From the NCBI GenBank assembly GCA_905221605.1, contig CAJNDS010002237.1:497167-561166 (forward strand): DNA of 64,000 nt, written 5' to 3'. A model generated the notes under the pieces. It had not been told where the DNA came from. It made no database searches and was given only the letters and a program-made list of their open reading frames with translations. Shown in pieces: positions 13,901-24,857 of this stretch (position 1 is the first letter of the stretch; every line of letters begins with the position of its first letter). Position numbers and translations under genes: made by a program. This stretch comes from Symbiodinium natans. Lineage: Eukaryota; Sar; Dinophyceae; Suessiales; Symbiodiniaceae.

Positions 13901-15674
13901 GACCCAGTGACCCGGAAAGTCTGGCAACGAGCAAGGCACGACGGGAGTTACCAACAGCTTTCTCAGCTTTATGCGGTGAACGGAGCTGCCAACGCAGCCC
14001 CCGCCCACCAAGGCACAGCTGCAGCCTTCATTGATTCATCTCCAGACGCTGTTGCGGCCTCCAGCAAAGGCCCTGCTGCGTCAAGAAACACTCTTCCATT
14101 TAGCACTGCGGAGAACAGCCATCGAATGCATTGCAAACTCCCGGCTTGGGCCAACTCTTTGTGTGTTTGCGTCCAACCTGCCATCTTTCGCAGAGCTTGG
14201 ACGACATCCCAAGATGCCATGGCCACTAGCGACATCCAAGCCTCGGACTTCCGTTGCCAACTCTCTACGGAGAAGTGGTCGCACTGTCGCGTTTCCAATG
14301 GTTGCTCTTGCACAGGCTTCATGAAGCATCTGCAGACCAGAAAAGGAGGATGCCCTCAACTCACTGCTCAGAGATCTCTGAGGCTTGCCCAAAAGTCCTG
14401 CAAGTGTGTACCCCAAATCGCAGCACATTCACCCATTCACCGGTTGCAACCTTGAGCAAAAAAGGCTCCATGCGGAGCAAAGGTTTGTCCAGGCCTGAGA
14501 ACGCGGGCTCACGAGGCAGCTGTAGGCCAAAAGTAGGATGCACTTTCGGTAAAAATGCGGCCTTGCTGTGACTTTCGATTGCCAGCACTTACTGCTCTCA
14601 GTCGTACCAGACGTAAACAAAGTGGATCACACAGCTGCCACCAAATTCGTAGCGCCCAGGCATGTCTTTGCCAGTCAGCACCTTGTTGCCATAAGACTTG
14701 ATTGATGTTCCACTAGCTTGGATTGGCAACCCAGCACATGTTCCTCGTACCTAGTCTCATTTCTTCCACGAAAGGTTGTGCTTTCTCGAGTGCTTGAAAG
14801 CTGCCGGAGGCGATGCTGGCACACTAGTCACACTAGTCAAGCCTCAAGCCTTACTCAGGTTCCGCCCGTCTTCGGAAAGGCTTCCCAGCGGAGTGGGTGC
14901 TCAGGTCTCACGCAGTCTTACGTAAGGTCTTGACGTGTCATCTCGAGCGACGACCCTTTGCAGAGATTCGCTTGAAGGCGACTGCACGCCGGATTTGGCC
15001 TGCAGCTTTCTGGAAATCGAAACGTTCAGCTGTAAGGTGCTGCGCCTCCGCACGTTGGATATGTTTGATCAATGTCAAGAATGCACGGCGTCCGATGAGG
15101 CACATGTCCATAGCTCCGGGTGCTCTGTCGAGCCTGTGCAAGTTCAGGGATGATTCCCAAGAGCTGCGGTGTTGGCGATTTTGTCAGAAGGCCTCCGGTG
15201 CAGAGTATGCAGCAAACAGCTGAAATAAACAGCCCGCAAGCAAGCGGAAGCGATATGCGCTGACTCGGACAGCAGGAACACCCACTAACCTGCCTGGGCT
15301 CCAGCCTTGGCTCGCAGCAACTTCCGGCGCCTTGCAGGTGCCGCTCCTTCCGTTGGAGTCCTACGGCAGTTACAGCAGGACAGGCTAGTGACAGACTGCA
15401 GCTTCCAGTTCGAGGTTTGAGGATCCCACGAAGGAAGTTGAAGCCACACAAGGGAAATTCCCCACACTCAGAAGCCATTTGGCATCCTGCTCTTATTGTT
15501 TCCAGGCAAGGCCCTAAAGTTGCAAACGCATTTCAACACTTGCATGTATTCATGGTTCTAGCGCCAGAAGCCCAGGGGCTGCCTGGCTGGGGGTGCAAGA
15601 GTTCTGAGTTCTAGAGGGATGCCGCACTGCGCAAGCGCGACACGCAGAAGCGATGGGCCGTGCAAGCCGCAGGA
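7904..15674. other. Host flank, no recognised gene
   Basis: About 7.8 kb of GC-rich DNA without a recognisable gene. It contains several tiny tandem stutters, for example CTCAGAAAC x4 at 11940-11975, CAGAGCAGT x3 at 12273-12299, GACTTGAAG repeats near 13450 and ACACTAGTC x2 near 14820. Intron-rich host exons could be hidden here, but none can be supported by eye. Confidence 0.4.
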
Positions 15675-15890
15675 GGAAGTAATAACAGCAACGCTAGTAA
15701 TAATAGTAGCAGTAGAAATCATGATAGCAAAAGTAATCATCGACAATATGAATCATTGATAGTAAAAAATAGAAATAACGGTAAGAATAGTAATAGTGAT
15801 AGTAATAGCAATCGTGATAGTGATAGCAATAGTAATAGTCATAGTCATAGTAATAGTAGAAGTAGTAACGTCCTGTCGTCCCAAAAATAA
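15675..15890. repeat. Imperfect triplet-repeat tract
   Basis: A run of AGT/AAT-type triplets (AATAGTAATAGTGATAG...) with interruptions, about 215 bp long. On the plus strand it would read as a Ser/Asn-rich peptide and on the minus strand as a Tyr-rich one; both are low complexity. It is locally AT-rich compared with its surroundings. Confidence 0.85.
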
Positions 15891-17700
15891 TAGGGTGATT
15901 GTAGTGGTAGCATATGTTCATAACCTCAGGTATCGAACATTAGGAGCCCGACCAAAGTTGAAAAAGAGCTAGAGACTCCGGACAAGCATGTTGCATGATT
16001 CGTGAGCACGCGAGACCTTGTTGTAGTTGTACGTAACTTGGCGCAGCTTTCAAAGCCTTGTCGAACATGTGTCTACACAGCCACATTGCAATAAGGTCCT
16101 TACAGGCTTGCTTTGAGTTATCACATTTATTGTTTGTTTACCCCTCGCCTAGAAAAACACAAACACCAAAGCAAGTGCTGGTTCATTGCAGGAGCAAAGT
16201 CATGTTCGGATGCCTGCTGGGACAGGTCTGCTTCGCAGCGTCCTGGTGGCAGACTTGCTTCCCCATTCGGGTTTGTTCTGGAATTCGGCTTGATACCCCA
16301 AGATGCCTCGCGACAGCATTGCAACTTGGAAGAGTGCTGTCTTCCGCAGAAAGAACGTAATGTAATGTATCCTGTTGGACATGTGGCATCTTTTGATTCA
16401 AATAAGCCATGGTGTGTCATCAGTGGTTTGAGGAGGGCAATGGTGTGAGGGAAGTTGCCCTTGCCCGTTGAGCTAACAGCTAACACAAGGCAGAAATGCC
16501 ACTGCAGATGGAAAGAATGAAGAATTTAGCAAGGTAGCATATGTATGGCCACCAATTAAACGCAACTAACATGACGCCTGGCTTGAACACATCGAACCCA
16601 TGTGCATTTGTTCTTTCCCACTCTTTTGCTTTACTTGTTTTAGCCCCGCTGTTTTTGTCCAAGGCACAGGTGTCCACAAGGTGGCCGAGGCGCTCGTCAC
16701 GGTGGCGGCGGAGATGCCTTTTGTGGATGTAACATGATGTAACCTTTCTCTCCACGAAGTACAGAACGAAGTACATGACGAAGTACATTTGCATGCTGGA
16801 GTTTGGTCCTCTCAACTCCGTGCAACGTTTACCTGACCAAGCCGCCAAGCAGCCCCAGCTCCGATGAGGCCGTTGCCAAAGACGATGGGTTCGCCTTAAG
16901 GCAAAATGTCCCCAAAGGCGGGAAAAGGCTTATCTCCAGCATTGCATCCAAGGCTGCCGTTGCACAGGATACAGTTGCCTTGATCTGATCATGGTTGTTG
17001 TCAGAGTGGCCCGAACCTTTCCGGGGTGGGAGTTGTCCCGGTGCGCGGAGCACTGGCAAGAACGAAGATTGCCGGGTTGCCACAAAAACACCGGCTTGGG
17101 CATCCTTGGGGGGTTCACGTCTTTGTGAAGACCGGATGCAGACCTTTGCGAAGCATGCCTGTAGCATACTCCGCAATTGAAAACCACAACATTGCCGAAA
17201 CATGCATGCTTTTGTTTCACTTGTTGCGAAGCATCCCCACGAAAGCATACTCTAACACATTCCGCCGCGCCTCTCTCACCCTGTGTTGGAGCAATCGCTT
17301 CCGCCAGGCGAAGAGTTGGCGGTTTGATTCAGCTTGTGAAGACCTGCGCAAGTCATCCCAAGGAACAACCACAGACAAAGGCCACAACTACCAGCATCCA
17401 GAAGGCACGACCAAGTAGGAAAAAAGAGTAGAGGGGGAGGGCGGGGGGGGGGGTGGCGAGGGAGCAGAATAAGAACATCTACGGCTAGAGATCACTCTAT
17501 GGCCTGTACGGCATGCATGAGGACTGCCTGTGGAAATATTCATGCACTACTCGGTGCATGACGGACATGAAGAGTCCCCAACCCAACCTCCTAATTCCGG
17601 GAACCTGCCTTTCCAGAAATTCTGGGGGGGAAGAACCACGGCAGGGTTGTCGCTGCAGCTGGCATGAGCCTCTTTTCGGTTTCCTCACCGGGCGCACTTC
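15891..17700. other. Host flank, no recognised gene
   Basis: No gene recognised. It holds a 12-bp stutter (ACGAAGTACNNN x3 at about 16755-16790) and a G-rich tract near 17432-17453. Confidence 0.4.
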
Positions 17701-18085
17701 AACTGGTGCATGAATCTGGGAGAGGTGCGCTAAAACTAGGAATATGGCGTATCGGTTGGAAGAAGGATGCCTACTTCCAAAATCGATACTCCAGAGCCCG
17801 TTTGCTATGCCAACAATTCCAGGAAGATGCAGAATTCATACCCGTAATTTCCCTCGTCTTTCCAAAGGTTCTGTGGCCGCAGCCTCTTGTATCTCATGCA
17901 GCATCGGAGAGGGCTGCTTCACAGACGCACATTCCAACTGGCGCATGCGCCTGCATGAAACCAGGAATAGGGCGTTGGGAAGAGGATGCCAACTTCCAAA
18001 AACGATTCTCCAGGGTTTATTTGCTATGCCGAAATGAGGTTGAACAGTTCCATAGCAGCATGTGGTCAACGTGGCAATTCCTGGA
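17700..18085. repeat. Diverged direct duplication
   Basis: Two related blocks, about 17700-17827 and 17936-18085, share an order of words: ACTGG.GCATG, ACTAGGAAT or CCAGGAATA, GGAAGA.GATGCC, CTTCCAAAA.CGAT.CTCCAG, TTTGCTATGCC and GCAATTCC or CAATTCC. Divergence is substantial, so this is an old duplication. Confidence 0.7.
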
Positions 18086-18584
18086 CGCTGCCCAAGACGA
18101 TACCCAAATGATAGCCCTCCCTTATGTAGCTGCTTCCTCTTAAAGAGGGTGTTCGCACATTTTCCGCAAAAGTCACGACCTCTGGTTCATTGCAGCTGGA
18201 GGGTTATGCGCCAGTTCTTGGGACATCAATTCGTAAGAGTTTGCTGCCGAGATGGCGACAGAGGCCACCAGGGGTTGGGCAAACGCGGGGCAGTTTTTCT
18301 TGGGGTAATGCCATATGTTGCAGTACATCAGTCGCTCCCTGACCTGCATCCTGTCGTCGGCCGCTAAAAAAAATTGCGCTGAAATGTCTACCTTGAGCAT
18401 GTCTTCGCGGAAGTGGATGTCTCAGGGATGTCTCTGACTTCTGCCGAGGGTGTCCCTGCCCGATAGAGGCAGCCCCTTGGAGCGGTTGGAGCGGCATGCT
18501 GCCAGCGAATGCCTCCTTTCATGCAACTATCAATGCGACTATCATGGCGCAGCGAGCTGACAAGAAACACGTCTCTAGTGTTGT

Positions 18585-19385
18585 GTGGCTCGCGCGGGCG
18601 CGTTCGTGTGGTCAGGATGTGTTCTTGCAGGAGAGCCAGCTGGTGTCACAGGAAGGGGGCCCGTCTACAAAGGGTCTCTTTATCCGTTCTCTCCTCCAGG
18701 GCGAGGCACTTCACCGCCGGACCCGAGTACTGCCTTGTGCCTCGCTCGGACGCGTTTGGACGCGTGGTCAGGATGTGTTCTTGCCGGAGAGCCTGGTGTG
18801 GCAGCAAGAAAGCCTGAGCCACAAAGGCGCACTGTTGATTTCTATGTTGGGGCTGCCCGATGTTCTAAATCCCACTGGGGACGTTCTACAAAGGCTCAGT
18901 CTACTTTTTCTCTCCTGCAACAGAGCAAACCACTTCACAGCCTGACCCGAGCAGTGTCGTGCTCGGACGCGTTTGCGTGGTCTGGATGTGTTGCTGCAGG
19001 AGAGCCAGCAAACGTCGCGGCAGGGCGAACCTTTGCTTGCGAAGTTGAGACTGCCCGATGAGTACCCTCAGTCTCAGATCCCACTGGGGCAGTTCTACAA
19101 AGGCTCTGTGTGCTCCTTCTCTTTTCGAACAGAACGAGGCACTTCACCGCCTGACCAGAGTAGTGTTTTGGGGCTCGCGCGGACGCGTTTGCGTTGTCAG
19201 GATGCGTTCCTGCAGGAGAACCAGCTGGTGTCGCGGCAAGAAAGCCTGAGCCACAAAGGCGTACCTGTGCTTTCGAAGTTGTGATTGCCCAAAGTTCTGG
19301 TACCCTGAGTTTCAAATCCCACTGGGGGCCCTTCCAGAAAGGCTCTGTTTACTCCCCCTCCTCAACACGGGGCACTTCACCGCCT
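18585..19385. repeat. ~200-bp tandem array, about four copies
   Basis: Each copy contains GGACGCGTTTG or a similar word, then GTCAGGATGTGTTC, then GCAGGAGAGCCAGC, often followed by AAGAAAGCCTGAGCCACAAA, and finally CCCACTGGGG with TTCTACAAAGGCTC. Copies start near 18596, 18750, 18960 and 19174. The order is kept but copies diverge. No domain was recognised in the encoded frames. Confidence 0.8.
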
Positions 19386-22300
19386 GACAAAATGCAGTCA
19401 GCAGCAAACTGCGCTTCTCAAGCAATTCAGCGGCAAATCCATCACTTAATGTCGCTGCAATGCCGGATGCGCTGTGATTTGCTCTTCAACTTCTTGAAGT
19501 GGCCGGAGCCCAGCACGGCTGCAAGCTACGCACCTGGACGCACCTTCCCCGTCAGCTCTCGTGCTCAAGCCGGGGCTCCTGGGGTTTTGCAACGGGTTCT
19601 GAAAGCCTGCCATATGAGGTCAACATTGTGAGAGGCCAAAACGACACACCTCGAGAAGCCTGCGCAGTACCACGCTCGTCGCACGAAGCGAACGGACGGT
19701 TTCGCTGCGTGCAGAAGCCGTCCTGATGAAATCCGACACAGCAACCCTTACTTTCTCCATCCTGCGCCTGGCTTTCTACTTGAGGCATAAACAGCTGACA
19801 GGGCTGTTCGCTGGAAATCTGCGTGTGGCTCAGTCCGAGAGGACTTCTCACTGAAGGCCTTGCGTGCCCATGCTGTTAGGATGCAACTCCTGGCGCATGA
19901 ATCCAGCCAAGCCAATCACGTGAGAGCAGGGAATCAATGCAGCCTTACACCGGCAGCAGCCGGGGAGCGTTCAGTTTCAAGCTTATGCACTAGGTGGAGG
20001 TATGTCATGCGCATTTAGCTGGTGCGTAACGGGGCATGTGCGCACAGGTTCGCACAAGAAATCCTGGGTTTGCCACTTCAGGACCTGTGAGAGAAGCCAC
20101 AATCCGCGACAGGGGGGAATGTAACAGGCTTACCAACTCAAGGGTAGTGAAAAGAGGGTCCGGGCAACCCCGCTGTTCAGCACAAACCCATGTGATCCTG
20201 CTGGAAACAGCCGTGGCACTGTCCATCATCTAATGGAATAAGTCGGAATGAGTGGAATAAGCGTTGTGCGATTCAGGGCGATCAGATGGGCAAGCCCGAG
20301 AGGCACTGCACCAAAGTCCAAGATGGGTCCCGAGTCGCAGCCCAAATCTCCGGTGTTGCCGTTCCAGACGCAACATGCGTTGCCAGGGACGTCAGGTGCT
20401 GCCGTTGGAAGAGTGCAGATCAGGAACAGGGCGGTGTTTCCAAGGCGTGTGCTTGGCCTTGCTTGTCACTCGCGATGCCGAAGAGTACATTTTGATGTAG
20501 AGGCCCGAAATGAGATTCAGCGGCAATTCTATGAGTTGAGAACGCAACAGGAAAGCCAGACGATGACAGACGCAGATGTTGTTGACTCTAGGTACTTGTT
20601 CTTCGAGGGCTGAATTGCTGTCGCCACCCTACTCCCCACGGTCCCCACGCGACGCCCAACACCTTGTGTGTACTGTCCGGCCAAGACAGCGGGGCCAATC
20701 CCTCGAGGCCGTGAGGGCCGTGAGGGCCGTGAGGCCAAGGCACACCTTACATCAAGCTTTGCAGGCTTTGCCAAATTTGCATGCCTCCCAGGAAGCCTTC
20801 TGAGGCTTTACGTTGCAGTCTTGGCAGCGGCCCTGGCGGGGGCGGACAAGAAGAATTTCGAGCCACGCAGCAAATGAGTCGAGATAAATTGATTCCTTGG
20901 CTGCCGCGGGCTTCTCCTATGCCAACCCGACAGACGTTGAACACCACGTGCATACTATGCCATGTGTGCCATGCGCAGCTGCCAAGGCGATGTCCGGGCA
21001 GAGCAAACCTTGCAAAGCCGAAATGTCATTCATAGCCACAGCCGAAAGAGGAGTCCTGCAACTCAAAAATGCATTGCTGCAGTTTCCCATTGTTGCCAAC
21101 ATTGCAGTTTCCCGCAGCATGCGCCGGGCAAAGCTGAATAGGCCTGCAGCATTTTCGTAGCCGCGCCACTGCCGATATTCTTGCGTGGCAGCAACTCCTC
21201 TTGTCCAACTTGTCTTCGGCCCTTCGGCCCTTCGGCTGTGCTGAGCGCAAAGCCAAAGCTCCGAGATCAGAGTGTTGGTCTCACGGTGCGCGAGCTCTAT
21301 GGCTCTATGGCAGCCTCAACGGCCTCAACGGCACGCTGACACGTTGAGCAGCGCAACCGCGGCTTATAAACCTCAACCCAAACATCGCCTTTTCTGCAAG
21401 CCGAACCTCCTGCCCTGGTTTGCCACGCTTCAAGCTCAGAAGAGCAAGCGCAATCTTCAGTGAAGCGGCCAGCTGCTGCGGTGGCCAGCTGTCCCCAACA
21501 GATTAACTCGTCGACGTGCAGCAGCTTTGTCTTGCTCTGCGAGACTGTTCCCGCTTTCTGCACACCCTTGCATTTGGCAACCGTTTTCCCCCGCATCAAG
21601 CTAGCCTCAATCTCTCATCTAAACGACTTGTAGGCGACTTTGCTGTTCTTCAGGCGGTCATCTGACGCTCTGTCATCTATCAGCTCTTCCTGCTTCCACA
21701 GCAGCATCGCGGTCGGGGCAGCAGTATTGAGTCCATTGTCAGCGCCCCGGTGCCCACCTGTGCTCCCCTCAGCGCTCAACCGGAAGGGTAAATTGGGGGG
21801 GGGGGGGGGGGGGGGGGTGTTGGGCACATGAGCCGCACATGACCTGCTGTGGGCGTGAGGACAGATGGTGCAGCGCAGAGATGAGGTCCAACGACATGCT
21901 GCTCTTGCAGGATCCCTGCTGCCTCCGAGAGGGGCATCGCCGGCCTTTTTTTGGGTGGGGCGGCGTTGGAAGGCCTTTCGATGTTCCCAGGAGGGGCATC
22001 TACAATCTGCCAAACATGGGACCTGAAAAGGGGCTCTCCATAGACCACCGTCCACTTTAAGTTTAAAGGGGCTCCTGTTTAGGCTCCATGTTAGTTTGGG
22101 GCAGTGTAGTGCCTCCCAGGCTGCTTGATGGCTCCCAGGCTGATGAATGTTAAAGCGGTCTTCTGCTTCTTCTGCTTAACGCAGCTGCAGCTACTTCTGG
22201 GACTCCTAGCATCCGGCAAAGATAGCAAAGCCGGGAGTTTCCCACGACCTGGAAGGGTTCAACAGGGCTCTTGTTCACAGGCGCCCACAAAAAGGGGCCC

Positions 22301-24293
22301 CCCAATTCATAGAAACAGCCAGTTGGGGTCGCTCCGAGGCCTCCTTGCTGGAACTCGCTGCAAGAGCATTTGCAGTCGCGTGATCTCGCATGGCCGCAAG
22401 AAGAAGCGCAGGAATCTCGCGCGCAAGCCCGCTTCTTTAAAGAGCCCCCCTTCTGCATTGTTGAAGACCCTCTTCAAGGCGAAGCCTGGGAAGCTCCCTC
22501 TCAGATGCCAAGGGGCACAGCTCGGGCACAGCGGGCACGGCTTAAGGCCTTTTCGCAAGGAATCTCCCTTCCCCTCCAGTTGGGCGCTGCGCGCTAGCTC
22601 GCGCGACCGCGAGCTGTCGGTTCGGCTGCCGAGAGGTTGATATCTGCATCCCTTCTGTTCTGTGTCTGATCTTCGTCCAATTCTGCAAAGTTTGAAAGGC
22701 CGAGAAACTTGGAGCTGTTGTCGATGCTGGTTGCCACTCCACTCCTCCGTCCTGCGAACGCGTTGCCTCAGCTTCGGTGATTGCTTCTGCAGCATGCCGG
22801 GTGCTGCACTTCTCCTTCGATGTCAGTCTCTGCGGTGCCGATTCTGTTGCCTTGCCAGCAAGCTGCTTGTTGATGGACAGTGCGACGTGCCATGACGTGC
22901 CGTGACGTGCCGTGACGTGAGGAGCTGCCTGACTTCGCCCACGGCCTCAGTTCGCAAGATCCGGGCATGCTGTGCGGGACAGCAGGTGCAGGCTTAGGCC
23001 CGGGCTGATCATGATCTGCTGGTGTCAATCACCGCCAGTACCTTGACTCTCTGGAGTACTTGTGGCAAGAATGGCCAGTTCACGAAGGAGGAATGACTAG
23101 GCGCGTGTGTGCCAGCTTGGCAGGCAGATGCTCCGCCGTACTTTGAGAAAGTCACCTCTGACGACCCGGGAACGAAACTTCTTGATGGGAGCTTGCTGAG
23201 GCAAAGTTGTTTGCCGGCTAATGCAAACCAGTTGGCCCTGTTGGCAGCTGCCTTGCTGCTTCTTTTTGTGACGCAGAAGCGCGCCCTGCCATAGCCGAGC
23301 AGAAGCGACTAGTTGGGCGAACTTGAAGTTTTCACTTCTCCCCTTCGTGCGAGGCCCGATGTACCGCACATTCTGACCATCAGAGATGCAAGGACATCGT
23401 CATGCGATTTGGAGTGAGTGTGCAACACGTCACCGGCGATACCCACCTCTGCCATTGCGGTGCTGCAGTGCTGTCCACATCCTCGGCATGGTTGCATGGT
23501 TGCAAACCCAGAAGTTGCGGTGTGAAGAGGTCACGTGAGCTTGCTGGATTCAAAGCCTGCAGTGCCTGCAGTGCCCAGTGCCTGCAGTGCCCAGTGCCTG
23601 CAGCCCCAGATACCCGGACCCTCCTGCACACAGGGTGGCGTCCGGGTCTGCTCTCCCATTCGTGGGCCCCCTGAGTTGCAAGCAAGGCTTGCATATACTC
23701 CGCCAGCAAGAGGACGCTTCTCCTAGCGTGTTCCCTCGCTTTGTAGCTGGGCTAATTGCCGGCAGCAAGGAGTCATGCTAATCATAGCGAAGCCATGACC
23801 ACCCAAAAGCTTGGGAAACCAAGCGATAAGAAAGCCATGCTGTATACATTTTCGGGTTCCTAGGTTCTCCCAGGAAGTAGTATGTACAAGAGCAGGGCGT
23901 CTAGAAGCAAGGTGCGCATTGGTATCCCGAAAGGACAACTGGCATTCACGGCCCAACACTTCTCTACCTCATGTCTCGAGTCAACCCAGGCGGCCGGGAG
24001 CCTTACACGTATGCAGTTTGGCACAGACCCATCTGGCACGAAGAACCTGTTCGAATTTCGAATTGAGACAGCTTGGGCAGTAGCCGGCTGCTTGGAGTCT
24101 GGCTACTCTGGGCGGCTTGCGACAGCACCTCACCGGTCTAGAGATCTCAAACTCTCTCGCCGTGGTTTCCGCAGATAACATGAGCAGCCTCTTAACAGCT
24201 TCCGTTGCCTTAACAACATCTGGCACTACCGCACCTTGAACGTTGTTTCAAACGTGAAGCGGGCTGTGCAGGCGCGTGCTCAAACAGCCACTT
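19386..24293. other. Host flank, no recognised gene
   Basis: GC-rich DNA with a 23-G run at 21795-21817 and stutters such as GGCCGTGAG x3 (20707-20733), CCTTCGGC x3 (about 21213-21236) and GTGCCGTGAC x3 (about 22888-22920). No coding region could be supported. The final bases before the element read GCTCAAAC...CTT, relevant to the insertion site. Confidence 0.4.
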
Positions 24294-24298
24294 GAAAG
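24294..24298. repeat. Left target-site duplication (GAAAG)
   Basis: GAAAG directly precedes the left terminal repeat and is repeated directly after the right one (45797-45801). A 5-bp duplication fits staggered cutting by a retrovirus-type integrase. Confidence 0.9.
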
Positions 24299-24601
24299 AG
24301 TTAGTGGATACCATTTCCATTTTCTAACCATGCCCACCCCCCTAGGCCACCCGAAGACCAAAACCATAACAACCTATACCTCAACCCTAAACTCACCAAA
24401 AGACCCATAGTAAGACCCATATGATAGAACCATTAGAAGACCCATACACCACCACATAGAAAAATCCCACTCTAAACCCCATACACCAATACCCCCATAG
24501 AAAAACCCATATGCCCAACCCGAAATCCCCAACCTTAGAAAATGGAAATGGTATTCTCTAATAAAATATCTATAATAGGAATAAGGTTTAGGGATAAGGT
24601 A
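24299..24601 (+). repeat. Left terminal inverted repeat, 303 bp
   Basis: Begins AGTTAGTGGATACC and is, base by base in my reading, the exact reverse complement of 45494-45796. Its outer part carries ATACCATTTCCATTTTCTAA (24308-24327) and its inner end the reverse complement of that 20-mer (24535-24554), so each terminal repeat has an inverted repeat of its own. Two telomere-like TTTAGGG heptamers lie in it (24385-24391 as the complement, 24587-24593). Identical ends imply recent insertion or ongoing homogenisation by replication. Confidence 0.97.
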
Positions 24602-24857
24602 GGAATAAGAAGCACCCCCCTGTTCGGATGGACTACAACGACTTCCACGACTACCGCGACGACCATCTCTTCGTTGAAAGGACTGATTAGGGTTTTACGG
24701 TTTAGGGTGTAGCCTTGGAGTGCGCAAGTGCTTTTTGTCATCGGATGCTTCTTGAATGACGCATCGGCACCGGCCAAGAGCAAACTTGTTTTTGGTGTGA
24801 AGCCGTTTTCGCAAACATTTGACAGAATCCTGCCCTTTCGCTTTCATTTCCTTCGTG
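24602..24857. other. Non-coding leader between left repeat and Ubl gene
   Basis: GC content rises sharply here. It contains an imperfect telomere-like run (TTAGGG, TTTTACGG, TTTAGGG at about 24688-24707) and a short open frame, 24631-24693, starting MDYNDFHDYRDD with GC-rich codons. That frame could be a small upstream exon or chance. Presumably the promoter and 5' leader of the downstream gene lie here. Confidence 0.4.

Noticed and set aside
22125-22795. Overlapping frames of 171 and 162 codons on opposite strands
   Set aside because: Basic, Ser/Arg-rich translations with no recognisable motif; typical of GC-rich non-coding DNA.
24819-24857. Longer N-terminus of the Ubl protein
   Set aside because: The frame there begins with TTG, not ATG; the first in-frame ATG is 24858.
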